Source: Planctomycetota bacterium
GTDB taxonomy: Bacteria > Planctomycetota > Planctomycetia > Pirellulales > Lacipirellulaceae
DNA: 6,663 bases
Direction: 5' to 3'
NCBI GenBank assembly: GCA_022615465.1
Contig: JAKEGR010000246.1
Span: forward strand, 1 to 6,663
Under the pieces are notes generated by a model that ran no database searches, was not told the DNA's origin, and saw only the letters and a program-made list of their open reading frames with translations. Shown piece by piece: positions 1 to 6,016 of this stretch. A program made the position numbers and the translations under genes. The stretch's first letter is position 1; each line of letters starts with the position of its first letter.

Positions 1-29
1 CCGCTTTTTGGCAGTGGTTGTTTTCGGCT

Positions 30-57
30 GGGGGAGGGGGGGCTACGGGGTTGGGGG
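30..57 (+). other. G-quadruplex-forming G-tract cluster
   Basis: Four long G runs lie on the plus strand: G5, A, G7, CTAC, G4, TT, G5. Loops are only 1, 4 and 2 bases, so this is a textbook intramolecular G-quadruplex pattern with at least four stacked tetrads possible. It starts 31 bases past the stop codon of the TPR gene, which is transcribed from the other strand. The G-rich strand is therefore the template strand for that gene and the transcript would be C-rich here. It could slow polymerase or replication, or be a simple G-tract with no role. No ordinary hairpin terminator is visible in positions 1-88 for the TPR gene, and nothing else in that stretch looks like a gene. Confidence 0.6.
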
Positions 58-88
58 AACTCGAACTCGTTTTCAGAAACATTTTGAA

Positions 89-1558
89 TCACACACTATC
101 GCGTAATGAAGTGAGTTTGTCCAGCCGGTCCGCCACGTCGCGATAGCCGAAATCGATGGCGGCCAACTCCGTGAGGTATTTCTCAGCCCGTTCTCGCTCT
201 CCTAGTTCGGCCGCCAAGACCCCCGCCCGATAAAGGGCCAATTTCTTCGAGTCCGGCTGCATGGCGTCAGTCGCCTCGATCGCCGCCTCGTAACTCGACA
301 GCGCCAGCTTGAATTGGCGGATATGCTGAAACGATTCGCCTAAATGCAATTGCACCAAAGCCTTATGGCGCATGTCGTCGCGGGCGGCCTGAAATGCCTG
401 AATTGCCTCGCGATACTTGCCAGCCCGTTTGCAACGGAGTCCCAACTCATACTTCAGGAGCAGGTTTCCCGGATCCCGGCTGGATCGAGCGGCGAATACC
501 TCCATTTCCGCCTGATTGGCCTGCACTGCCATTCGGCGGGCCAAATCGGACGCTTCTTCTGTTTTTTCCCGTTCGGCGCGACTCTGGGCAATTACCACTT
601 GGTGGTGCGCTCGGCGCAGATGGGCATCCTCGAGCTGCTCGCGAACCCTCAGATCACCACCTCCCGTTGCCGCCAACGCTCGGGTGAGGATTTCCTCGGC
701 TTCGCGGTGCCGTTCCTGGCCGAAGAACAGTTCGGCCAGCTTGAGATAGTTCGCGATTTCCGCCGGCTGAGCCGCGATTGCTGCAACGAGCGCCTCTTCG
801 CGATGGCTCTCGGCCGCATCCTTCGCGCCAGTCGCCGGGACAGTTCCAGTAGAAGTCTTGGCATTACGGTCGTGTAGGGCCTCTTCGAGTTCGGCTGCGT
901 TTCCCGGACCTCCTTGCAATAAATTCTGATTGTAGCCGCCTTTCTGAATTGTCTTCTCGACGCTTAATTGCGAGATTGCCTTGGCGGCCTCTTCATCACC
1001 CGGCTTGGCGTGCTCGACTCGCTGCCAACAACTGATTGCCTGGTCAAATTGTCCCAAACGAGCCAGCGTCAGCGCCGCGCGGCGGTTTACGACGGGGTTT
1101 TTGGGGGAGGCTTCCAGCGCCCAACGAAGGATGAAAAGCAGGCATTCGTCACTGCCGATTTGCTCATATGCATCCGCTACAGCCAGCAACGTGGTGGTAT
1201 CCCACGGATTGTGCCTTAGCGCCACGGATGCAGCCTGAAACACCTCTTGCCATCGTCCTTTGCCTGCCGCTTTGGCAATCGCCATGCGGCTGCTCGCGGT
1301 CTTGATCGCCGCGAACTTGGCCCCCTTCTTGTTATTGCCATACTTGTGAGCCAGGTTTTCCAGAAATCGCTGCAGATAAATCACATTGGCGGGATCGTCA
1401 ACCAGGCATTGCGTGTACAGATCGTGCGCGTAGTCGTGATCGCCCTTCTCCTCGCACCGCTGCGCATGCTCAAACACCGCTTGCAAACGCTGGCGTACGG
1501 CCGGCGTTATGGGCGGCAGAACAGAACGGTTTCGCTTGACTGGCTGTTGAGCCGACAT
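89..1558 (-). CDS. TPR-repeat protein with central coiled coil
   Basis: This encodes a 489-residue protein rich in tetratricopeptide-type helical hairpins, probably a cytoplasmic scaffold. No enzymatic motif, signal peptide or membrane segment is visible. TPR-like units appear at about residues 22-60 (ending in a DDPANV turn), 100-185 (NPWD and SPKNP turns, then LGQFDQAISCWQRV) and 265-300 (REAEEILTRAL). More follow at 362-470 (DPGNLLLKYELG, GKYREAIQAFQ, FKLALSSYEAAI, GERERAEKYL). A linker near residues 200-210 reads VEKTIQKGGYN, which I associate with planctomycete TPR proteins. Residues 313-358 are charged and heptad-like, probably a coiled coil. The reading frame is open to an upstream ATG at 1642. 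I chose the ATG at 1558 because AAGGTGG sits just before it and a promoter-like -10 lies at 1629-1634, inside the longer version. Its partners and role are unknown. It is divergent from cobA-hemD. Confidence 0.88.
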   Translation of the reverse strand: MSAQQPVKRNRSVLPPITPAVRQRLQAVFEHAQRCEEKGDHDYAHDLYTQCLVDDPANVIYLQRFLENLAHKYGNNKKGAKFAAIKTASSRMAIAKAAGKGRWQEVFQAASVALRHNPWDTTTLLAVADAYEQIGSDECLLFILRWALEASPKNPVVNRRAALTLARLGQFDQAISCWQRVEHAKPGDEEAAKAISQLSVEKTIQKGGYNQNLLQGGPGNAAELEEALHDRNAKTSTGTVPATGAKDAAESHREEALVAAIAAQPAEIANYLKLAELFFGQERHREAEEILTRALAATGGGDLRVREQLEDAHLRRAHHQVVIAQSRAEREKTEEASDLARRMAVQANQAEMEVFAARSSRDPGNLLLKYELGLRCKRAGKYREAIQAFQAARDDMRHKALVQLHLGESFQHIRQFKLALSSYEAAIEATDAMQPDSKKLALYRAGVLAAELGERERAEKYLTELAAIDFGYRDVADRLDKLTSLRDSV

Positions 1559-1628
1559 CGTCCACCTTGCCCCTGGTTCGTCAGCGGGCCTGTCTCCTCT
1601 GGAGCGGAATCCCGCGCGGAACAACTCC

Positions 1629-1656
1629 ATTCTAACAAACACCTATCGCCACACAA
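1629..1656 (-). promoter_or_regulatory. Candidate promoter of the TPR gene
   Basis: On the minus strand, TTGTGT (1656-1651) is followed after 16 bases by TAGAAT (1634-1629). The -10 matches TATAAT at five of six positions; the -35 matches only at TTG. Transcription would begin near 1622, giving a leader of about 60 bases before the ATG at 1558. Planctomycete promoter consensus is poorly known, so this is suggestive only. The remaining divergent region up to 1686 shows no convincing plus-strand promoter. Confidence 0.3.
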
Positions 1657-1686
1657 TCTGATGAGTTACCGTAAGTTATGTAGGCA

Positions 1687-3234
1687 ATGATTTCTTTCGA
1701 CGAGCAGCCCCGATCGATGCGTGGAATTGTCGGCAAAGTGTATCTTGTCGGTGCGGGGCCGGGCGACCCGGGCTTGTTGACGCTGCGCGGCGCGGAATGC
1801 CTGGAATGGGCCGACGTTGTGCTCTACGACTATCTGGCCAGCGATGAGTTGTTGGGACACACCCGTTCCGGAACGGAACTCGTTTGTCTCGGACACCACG
1901 GTCGCGGCCGATTGGTGACACAGACCGAAATCAACTCGCTGATGGTTTGCCACGCCCGCCAGGGCCGCGCGGTCGTGCGCCTCAAGGGGGGCGATCCGAT
2001 GGTCTTCGCCCGGGTGGCCGAGGAGATCGCCGCGTTGGAAGCAGCCGGCGTACCCTATGAAATCGTGCCGGGAGTATCCGCCGCGCAGGGTGCCAGCAGT
2101 CACGCTGGTGTTCCCTTAACGCATCGCGACTCTGCTTCGTGCGTGGCATTTGTCACGGGCCATGAATCTGGCGAGAAGTGCGTTGGCCAGGAGCTTGATT
2201 TCTCGGCGTTGGCCCGTTTCCCTGGTACGCTCGTGTTTTACATGGGAGTCACGACGGCGCCGCAATGGAGCCGTGGACTGATCGCATGCGACAAGCCGCC
2301 TGACACGCCCGTGGCGATTGTGCGTCGCTGCACATTTCCGGATCAGCACACTTACTTCACAACGCTGGGCGACGTGGCCAGCGTGATTGCCGACAAGCAG
2401 ATACGTCCGCCGGCGATCATTGTCGTGGGCGATGTCGCTCGGCAGCGCAACCAGGAGAATTGGTTTACCAAGCGGCCTTTATTTGGACGCGCGGTGCTTG
2501 TCACTCGTCCTGAGCATCAGGCGGACAAGCTGGTCGGCCAACTGCGGATTTTGGGAGCGAACGTATTCATTCAGCCTGCCATTGAAATCTCGGAACCGTC
2601 TGACTGGGCGCCCGTCGACTCGATCATCCGCCGCATGGCGGAATTCGATTGGCTCGTGTTCTCGAGCGCCAATGGAGTCCACTACTTCATACGCCGATTG
2701 CTCGCACTTGGTTGCGACATGCGCCAGATTGGCCATGCGAGGTTGGCGGCCATCGGTCCGGCCACGGTGGAGGCGCTGGCAGAGTACTACCTCACGGCGG
2801 ACGTACGGCCGGACGCTTACCGTGCCGAAGCGCTCGCCGAAACGCTAGCGGCCCACGCACGCGGCCGGCGGTTCTTCTTGGCCCGCGCCAGCCGCGGTCG
2901 CGAGGTGCTTGCCGAAATACTGACTGCGGCCGGGGCAAAGGTTGAACAGGCAGTTGTCTACAACTGCCGCGACGTGGTTTGCCCCAACGCAGAAGTGGCG
3001 AATGCCTTGGCTGCTGGCCGGGTTCATTGGACCACCGTTACCAGCTCAGCAATCGCCCGCAGCCTGGTTGGGCTGTTCGGCGATGCGTTGCGCCAAACGC
3101 ATCTCGCGGCGATTAGCCCAGTGACGGCCGAAGTGCTTCGCGAGCTTGGTCATCCGCCGGCGGTTGTGGCCGATACCTTCACAACCCACGGCATCCTGGA
3201 CGCCATTTTGGCCGCGGAAGGTCAAGCGGATTGA
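1687..3234 (+). CDS. cobA-hemD: Fused uroporphyrinogen-III C-methyltransferase / uroporphyrinogen-III synthase (CobA-HemD)
   Basis: This 515-residue bifunctional tetrapyrrole enzyme has two domains. The HemD part closes hydroxymethylbilane to uroporphyrinogen III. The CobA (SUMT) part methylates it twice with S-adenosylmethionine to precorrin-2, the route to siroheme and cobalamin. The SUMT domain spans about residues 16-255, with VGAGPGDPG (21-29), RLKGGDP (98-104), VPGVSAA (127-133), GVPLTHRD (141-148), YMG (185-187) and TPVAIVRRCTFPDQ (207-220). The HemD domain spans about 265-512, with GRAVLVTRP (267-275), DWLVFSSANGV (321-331), AAIGPAT (354-360), FFLARASRGREVL (396-408), TSSA (452-455) and TFTTHGILDAI (497-507). 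The usual FGRGGEE after RLKGGDP reads FARVAEE. No strong Shine-Dalgarno precedes the ATG at 1687. The ATG at 1717, closer to the conserved GKVYLVGAG, is a real alternative. No other heme or cobalamin gene is adjacent, and a hairpin terminator candidate follows. Confidence 0.95.
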   Translation: MISFDEQPRSMRGIVGKVYLVGAGPGDPGLLTLRGAECLEWADVVLYDYLASDELLGHTRSGTELVCLGHHGRGRLVTQTEINSLMVCHARQGRAVVRLKGGDPMVFARVAEEIAALEAAGVPYEIVPGVSAAQGASSHAGVPLTHRDSASCVAFVTGHESGEKCVGQELDFSALARFPGTLVFYMGVTTAPQWSRGLIACDKPPDTPVAIVRRCTFPDQHTYFTTLGDVASVIADKQIRPPAIIVVGDVARQRNQENWFTKRPLFGRAVLVTRPEHQADKLVGQLRILGANVFIQPAIEISEPSDWAPVDSIIRRMAEFDWLVFSSANGVHYFIRRLLALGCDMRQIGHARLAAIGPATVEALAEYYLTADVRPDAYRAEALAETLAAHARGRRFFLARASRGREVLAEILTAAGAKVEQAVVYNCRDVVCPNAEVANALAAGRVHWTTVTSSAIARSLVGLFGDALRQTHLAAISPVTAEVLRELGHPPAVVADTFTTHGILDAILAAEGQAD

Positions 3235-3292
3235 CAATGGAGCCGGTTTCTACCACGCGGGTAAAATGTGCCGCTTGGCCAAACTTCTCCTG

Positions 3293-3317
3293 CCGCGTTG
3301 TCTAACGCGGTTTCTCT
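3293..3317 (+). terminator. Rho-independent terminator candidate after cobA-hemD
   Basis: A perfect 7-bp stem is formed by CCGCGTT (3293-3299) and AACGCGG (3304-3310), with a GTCT loop, followed directly by TTTCTCT. It lies about 58 bases after the cobA-hemD stop, where a terminator is expected. The T tract is short and interrupted by C, so efficiency is uncertain. The other strand has no T-rich tail after the stem, so it would act on plus-strand transcripts only. Confidence 0.6.
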
Positions 3318-3330
3318 GCGTGTAGGCCAG

Positions 3331-3510
3331 AACGTCAGACGTTTGATGAATCGTCTGCGCACGTCCGATATGGTGAGGTAGGCAACCCGCCGGCAGCGTG
3401 AGCTGCGAGCACGACTGCCCACGCACAGCGAAGCCATCGGGGCCGAAGACATCCGGCTAGCTCCCAGGCTTCCGTTAAGTAGCCCCCACCTGAAAAACTG
3501 TCCCACCTCA
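3331..3510 (+). other. Nested inverted repeats: candidate structured RNA leader or degenerate repeat element
   Basis: This holds most of the gene-free stretch between cobA-hemD and the RHH gene (3235-3531). Hairpin 1: AACGTC-A-GACGTT (3331-3343), or alternatively CAGACG (3336-3341) with CGTCTG (3352-3357). Hairpin 2: GCAGC-GTGA-GCTGC (3393-3406), a perfect stem with a GNRA tetraloop, which can sit inside GGCA (3381-3384) pairing with TGCC (3416-3419). Hairpin 3: GAAGCC (3430-3435) with GGCTTC (3467-3472), then GGG/CCC, then GCCG (3442-3445) with CGGC (3454-3457) around an 8-base loop. An outer pairing, TGAGGT (3374-3379) with ACCTCA (3505-3510), could close the whole but competes with the base of hairpin 2. 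It ends nine bases before the AAGGAG of the RHH gene, so a cis-acting leader is possible. A separate small RNA or a mobile-element remnant would look similar. I recognise no known riboswitch or RNA family. Confidence 0.45.
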
Positions 3511-3531
3511 ACTGCGTCAAGGAGAATGCGA

Positions 3532-3780
3532 ATGTCCCTCCGCTTTCCCGCCCAATCGCCCAAGGTTCGCGCGACTCTTTACCTGCCGCACGACTTGCTC
3601 GAAGAAGCTCGCGATGCCGCGGTGCATCTGGCCGGCTATCCGGCGCGGCTCACGCTGACCAAGTTCGCTGAAAAAGCCTTCCAGGCCGAGTTGCAGCGAC
3701 TCAAAGACACCTACAACGGCGGCCGTGGGTTTCCTCCCCGCGAGGCAGATCTCAAAGGCGGTCGCCCGATCGCCGCCTAA
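3532..3780 (+). CDS. Small ribbon-helix-helix-type DNA-binding protein
   Basis: This 82-residue protein shows the ribbon-helix-helix pattern of CopG/ParG-like regulators and centromere binders. A basic start leads to a short strand, KVRATLYLP (11-19). A first helix follows, DLLEEARDAAVHLAG (21-35), then a turn YPARLTL (36-42) and a second helix, KFAEKAFQAELQRLKD (44-59). The tail is conserved-looking, with FPPRE (67-71) and GGRPI (76-80). Proteins of this type bind DNA as dimers through the N-terminal strand. AAGGAG at 3519-3524 is 7 bases from the ATG at 3532 but only 1 base from the ATG at 3526, so 3532 is chosen. It is the first gene of an apparent operon, with the next gene starting 17 bases after its stop. 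It may autoregulate this operon or belong to a mobile element. The DNA target is unknown and no partition ATPase is visible in the window. Confidence 0.72.
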   Translation: MSLRFPAQSPKVRATLYLPHDLLEEARDAAVHLAGYPARLTLTKFAEKAFQAELQRLKDTYNGGRGFPPREADLKGGRPIAA

Positions 3781-3797
3781 CCAACAGGAGAACCACG

Positions 3798-4037
3798 ATG
3801 GACCGCGCCCTCCCAAAACGGCTCGCGTCGTCTGGGAAGCTCACGGCACCAACCTTTGAGAAACGCTCCCCTGAGCACGTGATACTTCAACGGCGAGTCG
3901 ATGCCCCCCACTCCCTGACGACGAACTGCAGCGATTCCCGCGAGAGCCTGCGAGCTCAATTGCGCGATCGACTGCTGAGCATGATCCTCGAAAATGAACG
4001 CATTCGGCGGAATGAGAAGCGAGTCAGCGCCGGTTAG
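3798..4037 (+). CDS. Small basic protein of unknown function
   Basis: This 79-residue protein belongs to no family I recognise. Its start is well supported: CAGGAG (3785-3790) lies 7 bases before the ATG. It begins 17 bases after the RHH gene, so co-translation is likely. The N-terminal half (residues 1-45) is basic, with proline and serine, and probably disordered. The C-terminal part, from about SRESLRAQLRDRLL (47-60) through ENERIRRNEKR (64-74), has the charge pattern of one long amphipathic helix that could mediate protein or nucleic-acid contact. There is no signal peptide, membrane segment or cysteine cluster. The stop lies 52 bases before the chosen protease start. That gene's frame is open from an ATG at 3994 and could overlap this one. 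It may be real and lineage-specific; its function is unknown. Confidence 0.6.
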   Translation: MDRALPKRLASSGKLTAPTFEKRSPEHVILQRRVDAPHSLTTNCSDSRESLRAQLRDRLLSMILENERIRRNEKRVSAG

Positions 4038-4089
4038 CCGAATACCCGTCGCGCATTCCAACCAATTGGCGTCTGGGAACGAACCAACC

Positions 4090-5373
4090 ATGAGCCTGCG
4101 GTTGTCAACATTCCAATATCAAAGTGCTTGTTGGGTGCGCGCGCTACTGGTGACGTGGCTAGGGTTCACGGTCATTGCCGGTCGCCCCTTCGACGCCAAC
4201 CTCTTGCTGGCCGCGGGACAATTCAGCCCGAATTCACCCGCCGCCACGCCCGATGCGGTGTTTCAATCGCCTGAAACGGCGGAATCGCCTGCGGCAACGG
4301 TTGCGGCCGATGGGGCGATTCTCCACATTGCCGCCTGGCCGTTCTTCGAGCGTTGGCGGCGGCCGATCTATGATTCGGCGCCCGGCCCCGTGACGCCGCA
4401 TCCGGCTGTTGCCCGGATCATCGTGCCCGAAGGGAAGGCCACGGCCTACGGCAGCGGCACGCTCGTCGACGTTCGCGACCAGTATGGACTTGTGGTTACC
4501 AACTGGCATGTGGTGAGCGACTCGAAAGGCGTGGTCGAGGTTGTTTTCCCAAACGGTTTTCGTTCCCAAGCCCGGCCGCTCAAAGTCGATAAAGACTGGG
4601 ATCTCGCGGCGTTGGTGATCTGGCGTCCGCCGATCGAACCGGTGAAATTGGCCGAACAGCCGCCTCGCCCTGGCGACCTGCTCACGATTCACGGCTACGG
4701 GCAGGGCGATTATCGCATCGCCACGGGTCGCTGCACGAGCTACTACGCGCCTCGAATCGATTTTCCCCAGGAAATGGTCGAACTCGATGTCGAAGCCCGA
4801 CAAGGCGACTCCGGCGGGCCGATTTTTAATGGACAGGGCAATCTTGCCGGCGTGCTGTTCGGGGCAGGGGAGGGGACCACGCTCGGGAGTTTTGGTCCGC
4901 GAGTGAACAACTTCCTGGCAACACTCGCGCCCGACATTGGTCAGGCCCAGGACCAAGCCCTGATGGCCGTGGCCGATCGACCCGCACCCTTGGTTCATCC
5001 ACTCAACGTGTCGGAAATCAATTCGAGGTCAGACAGCGCGACGGATTCGATTAGCGGCCCAGTCGCGTCGTCGGCCGGTCGCTGGACCAATGGCAACGCG
5101 TCAAACGCTTCCGAGGATGGAAGGGTGGTCGCCACCAACTTTCCCAGTTCGCCGTGGTCCCCCCCCGGCGCGCCGAAAGCGGCGGGTCAGCAATCCATGG
5201 ATTCCAACGATACCCAGCTTGGGGACGCATCGACTGGAGCAGATGGTTCCAACCAAACCGCGCTTTCCTGGCAGGATATCACCGGCGCAAACTGGTATGA
5301 ACCGCTGAAATCGTTGCTTGCCATGATTGGCTTCGCGGCCATCGCGTTACATGTGGTGAAACTCGTGCGATAA
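4090..5373 (+). CDS. Secreted, membrane-anchored trypsin-like serine protease
   Basis: This encodes a 427-residue chymotrypsin-fold endopeptidase with the full catalytic triad in order. His140 lies in TNWHVV, Asp171 in DWDLAAL and Ser241 in GDSGGPIF. The N-terminus has a signal-like segment, R17 then ALLVTWLGFTVIA (18-30), so export is likely. The protease domain spans about 100-280. It opens with a GSGTLV strand like that of DegP/trypsin-2 peptidases but has no PDZ domain after it. Residues 305-395 are a Ser/Asn/Pro-rich, low-complexity linker. The tail LKSLLAMIGFAAIALHVV (406-423) is a probable membrane helix ending in basic residues. The frame is open from ATGs at 3994 and 4012. I prefer 4090 because the signal sequence then sits at the true N-terminus, although its ribosome site is weak. 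It is third in an apparent operon after the RHH and small-protein genes. The substrate is unknown. No terminator is evident after the stop. Confidence 0.85.
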   Translation: MSLRLSTFQYQSACWVRALLVTWLGFTVIAGRPFDANLLLAAGQFSPNSPAATPDAVFQSPETAESPAATVAADGAILHIAAWPFFERWRRPIYDSAPGPVTPHPAVARIIVPEGKATAYGSGTLVDVRDQYGLVVTNWHVVSDSKGVVEVVFPNGFRSQARPLKVDKDWDLAALVIWRPPIEPVKLAEQPPRPGDLLTIHGYGQGDYRIATGRCTSYYAPRIDFPQEMVELDVEARQGDSGGPIFNGQGNLAGVLFGAGEGTTLGSFGPRVNNFLATLAPDIGQAQDQALMAVADRPAPLVHPLNVSEINSRSDSATDSISGPVASSAGRWTNGNASNASEDGRVVATNFPSSPWSPPGAPKAAGQQSMDSNDTQLGDASTGADGSNQTALSWQDITGANWYEPLKSLLAMIGFAAIALHVVKLVR

Positions 5374-5382
5374 GGCCAGGAA

Positions 5383-5541
5383 CTACGCCCCAGCGTCGAT
5401 GTATGTCCATCGGCGAATGCGACCGTCGGATTGCATTTCCTCGCGAATCGGATCCTCGATTGCCATTATAATTCACTCGCCCAAAATGCGAGCGCGATCG
5501 GGCCTCTGCTGGGTATAGCGGAAATAGTCCGTTGTCTTCAC
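5383..5541 (-). pseudogene. Broken small TA-like gene with internal TGA and lost 3' end
   Basis: Read from GTG at 5541, the frame gives VKTTDYFRYTQQRPDRAR, then ILGE, a TGA stop (5475-5473) and IIMAIEDPIREEMQ. It continues with SDGRIRRWTYIDAGA and ends at TAG (5385-5383). From memory this follows a family of roughly 75-residue uncharacterised proteins, often in toxin-antitoxin-like pairs, that start KTTxYF. They carry RPDR, then a Trp followed by I, then DGRIRxWxYI, and end LRVVxLxDGETVHNAFxDR. Here TGA stands where the Trp is expected, and TAG where a Tyr is expected before the missing LRVV part. Beyond it the frame runs into the convergent protease gene and the C-terminal half is absent. 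TGA ends other genes here, so it is not being read as Trp. I cannot name the family with certainty. A 27-codon piece from the ATG at 5466 might still be translated but would not be functional by this reading. Confidence 0.55.
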
Positions 5542-5595
5542 TTGCCACGACTCGCGCCCGACAGGTATTCAACCGCCGAATTGCAGTAGAGTATT

Positions 5596-5616
5596 GCCGC
5601 ATTTTGGCGGTGCGGC
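5596..5616. repeat. Inverted repeat, 6-bp arms
   Basis: GCCGCA (5596-5601) and TGCGGC (5611-5616) form a perfect 6-bp stem around a 9-base loop. No T tract follows on either strand, so it is not a convincing terminator. It overlaps the -10 of the candidate minus-strand promoter at 5601-5629 and might be an operator for the broken gene downstream. The rest of 5542-5769, between the two broken genes, shows no credible coding sequence on either strand. Confidence 0.35.
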
Positions 5617-5629
5617 ATGGAGTTGTCAA
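5601..5629 (-). promoter_or_regulatory. Candidate promoter upstream of the broken TA-like gene
   Basis: On the minus strand, a perfect TTGACA (5629-5624) is followed after exactly 17 bases by CAAAAT (5606-5601), a four-of-six match to TATAAT. Transcription would begin near 5595, about 53 bases before the GTG of the broken gene at 5541. A chance match is possible in a single window, but strand, spacing and position all fit. Confidence 0.35.
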
Positions 5630-5769
5630 TTTCTGATGCTCTGATGCGTCCTACTGGCGAACGAGTGCGATGGAACGCCGGTCAGATCGCCATGCTGCAC
5701 CGCACCGGAGTCCGTGCTATGCCGCAGTTTCCACGTCGCCAAGTTGACCCTCGGCAATCGTCTCCTCTG

Positions 5770-6016
5770 TTACTCCGAAAGCATATGCTCATACTCGTCG
5801 TGCGTCCCGATCCAAAACCAGAAGTAAGTATCGTCTTCAAGCAGAGCGAGTGCTCGGTAACCCTTCCCGACCCGGACAGACCAAGGCTCACCGACCTTCT
5901 TGAAACACAGGGACGGATGGCGGATTATTTTGCCAAAGGCGATACGCGGCACGGGCCCTACGCTTGATTTCAGGAGGAAGCGTCCTGTAGCTCGTCCAGA
6001 AATCAGGAGTCGTCAA
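5770..6016 (-). pseudogene. ParE/RelE-like toxin gene broken by a frameshift
   Basis: Two frames together make one recognisable RelE/ParE-superfamily toxin of about 82 residues. The first frame can start at TTG 6016 and gives MTTPDFWTSYRTLPPEIKR, then RARAAYRLWQNNP, an N-terminal helical hairpin. The second, from about 5919, gives HPSLCFKKVGEPWSVRVG, then KGYRALALLEDD, TYFWFWIGTHDEYEHMLSE and a stop. Intact relatives read NPxHPSLxFK across this junction, so two bases are missing or one is extra at C5920. Such toxins act as ribosome-dependent RNases or gyrase inhibitors and are held inactive by the antitoxin encoded just before. The TTG lies inside the end of the antitoxin gene, overlapping it by 14 bases, a usual TA arrangement. 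No slippery heptamer is evident at the break, so programmed frameshifting is unlikely. A GTG at 5952 could start a 60-residue piece without the N-terminal helices. A sequencing error is the main alternative. Confidence 0.72.

Noticed and set aside
344..877. Open plus-strand frame of 177 codons
   Set aside because: It lies wholly opposite the TPR gene, whose repeat pattern is clear, and its translation shows no family features or ribosome site.
3415..3475. Cyclic-di-GMP (GEMM-like) riboswitch
   Set aside because: CACGCACAG and a CCGGCTAG-like segment gave a passing resemblance, but the spacing and the conserved core do not fit.
3222..3563. Open minus-strand frame of 113 codons across the cobA-hemD/RHH gap
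   Set aside because: It overlaps both flanking genes and its Arg/Ser-rich translation looks non-coding; the stretch is better described by its inverted repeats.
4234..4998. Open minus-strand frame of 254 codons
   Set aside because: It is the shadow of the protease gene, which has a full catalytic triad in the other strand; GC-rich codon use keeps the opposite frame open.
5473..5475. TGA read as selenocysteine or tryptophan
   Set aside because: No stem-loop suited to selenocysteine insertion was noticed after it, the family has Trp here, other genes in the window stop at TGA, and the gene is also truncated.
5617..5967. Open plus-strand frame of 116 codons
   Set aside because: It runs opposite the broken toxin gene, has no recognisable domain, and its start lacks a ribosome site; the minus-strand homology explains the region better.
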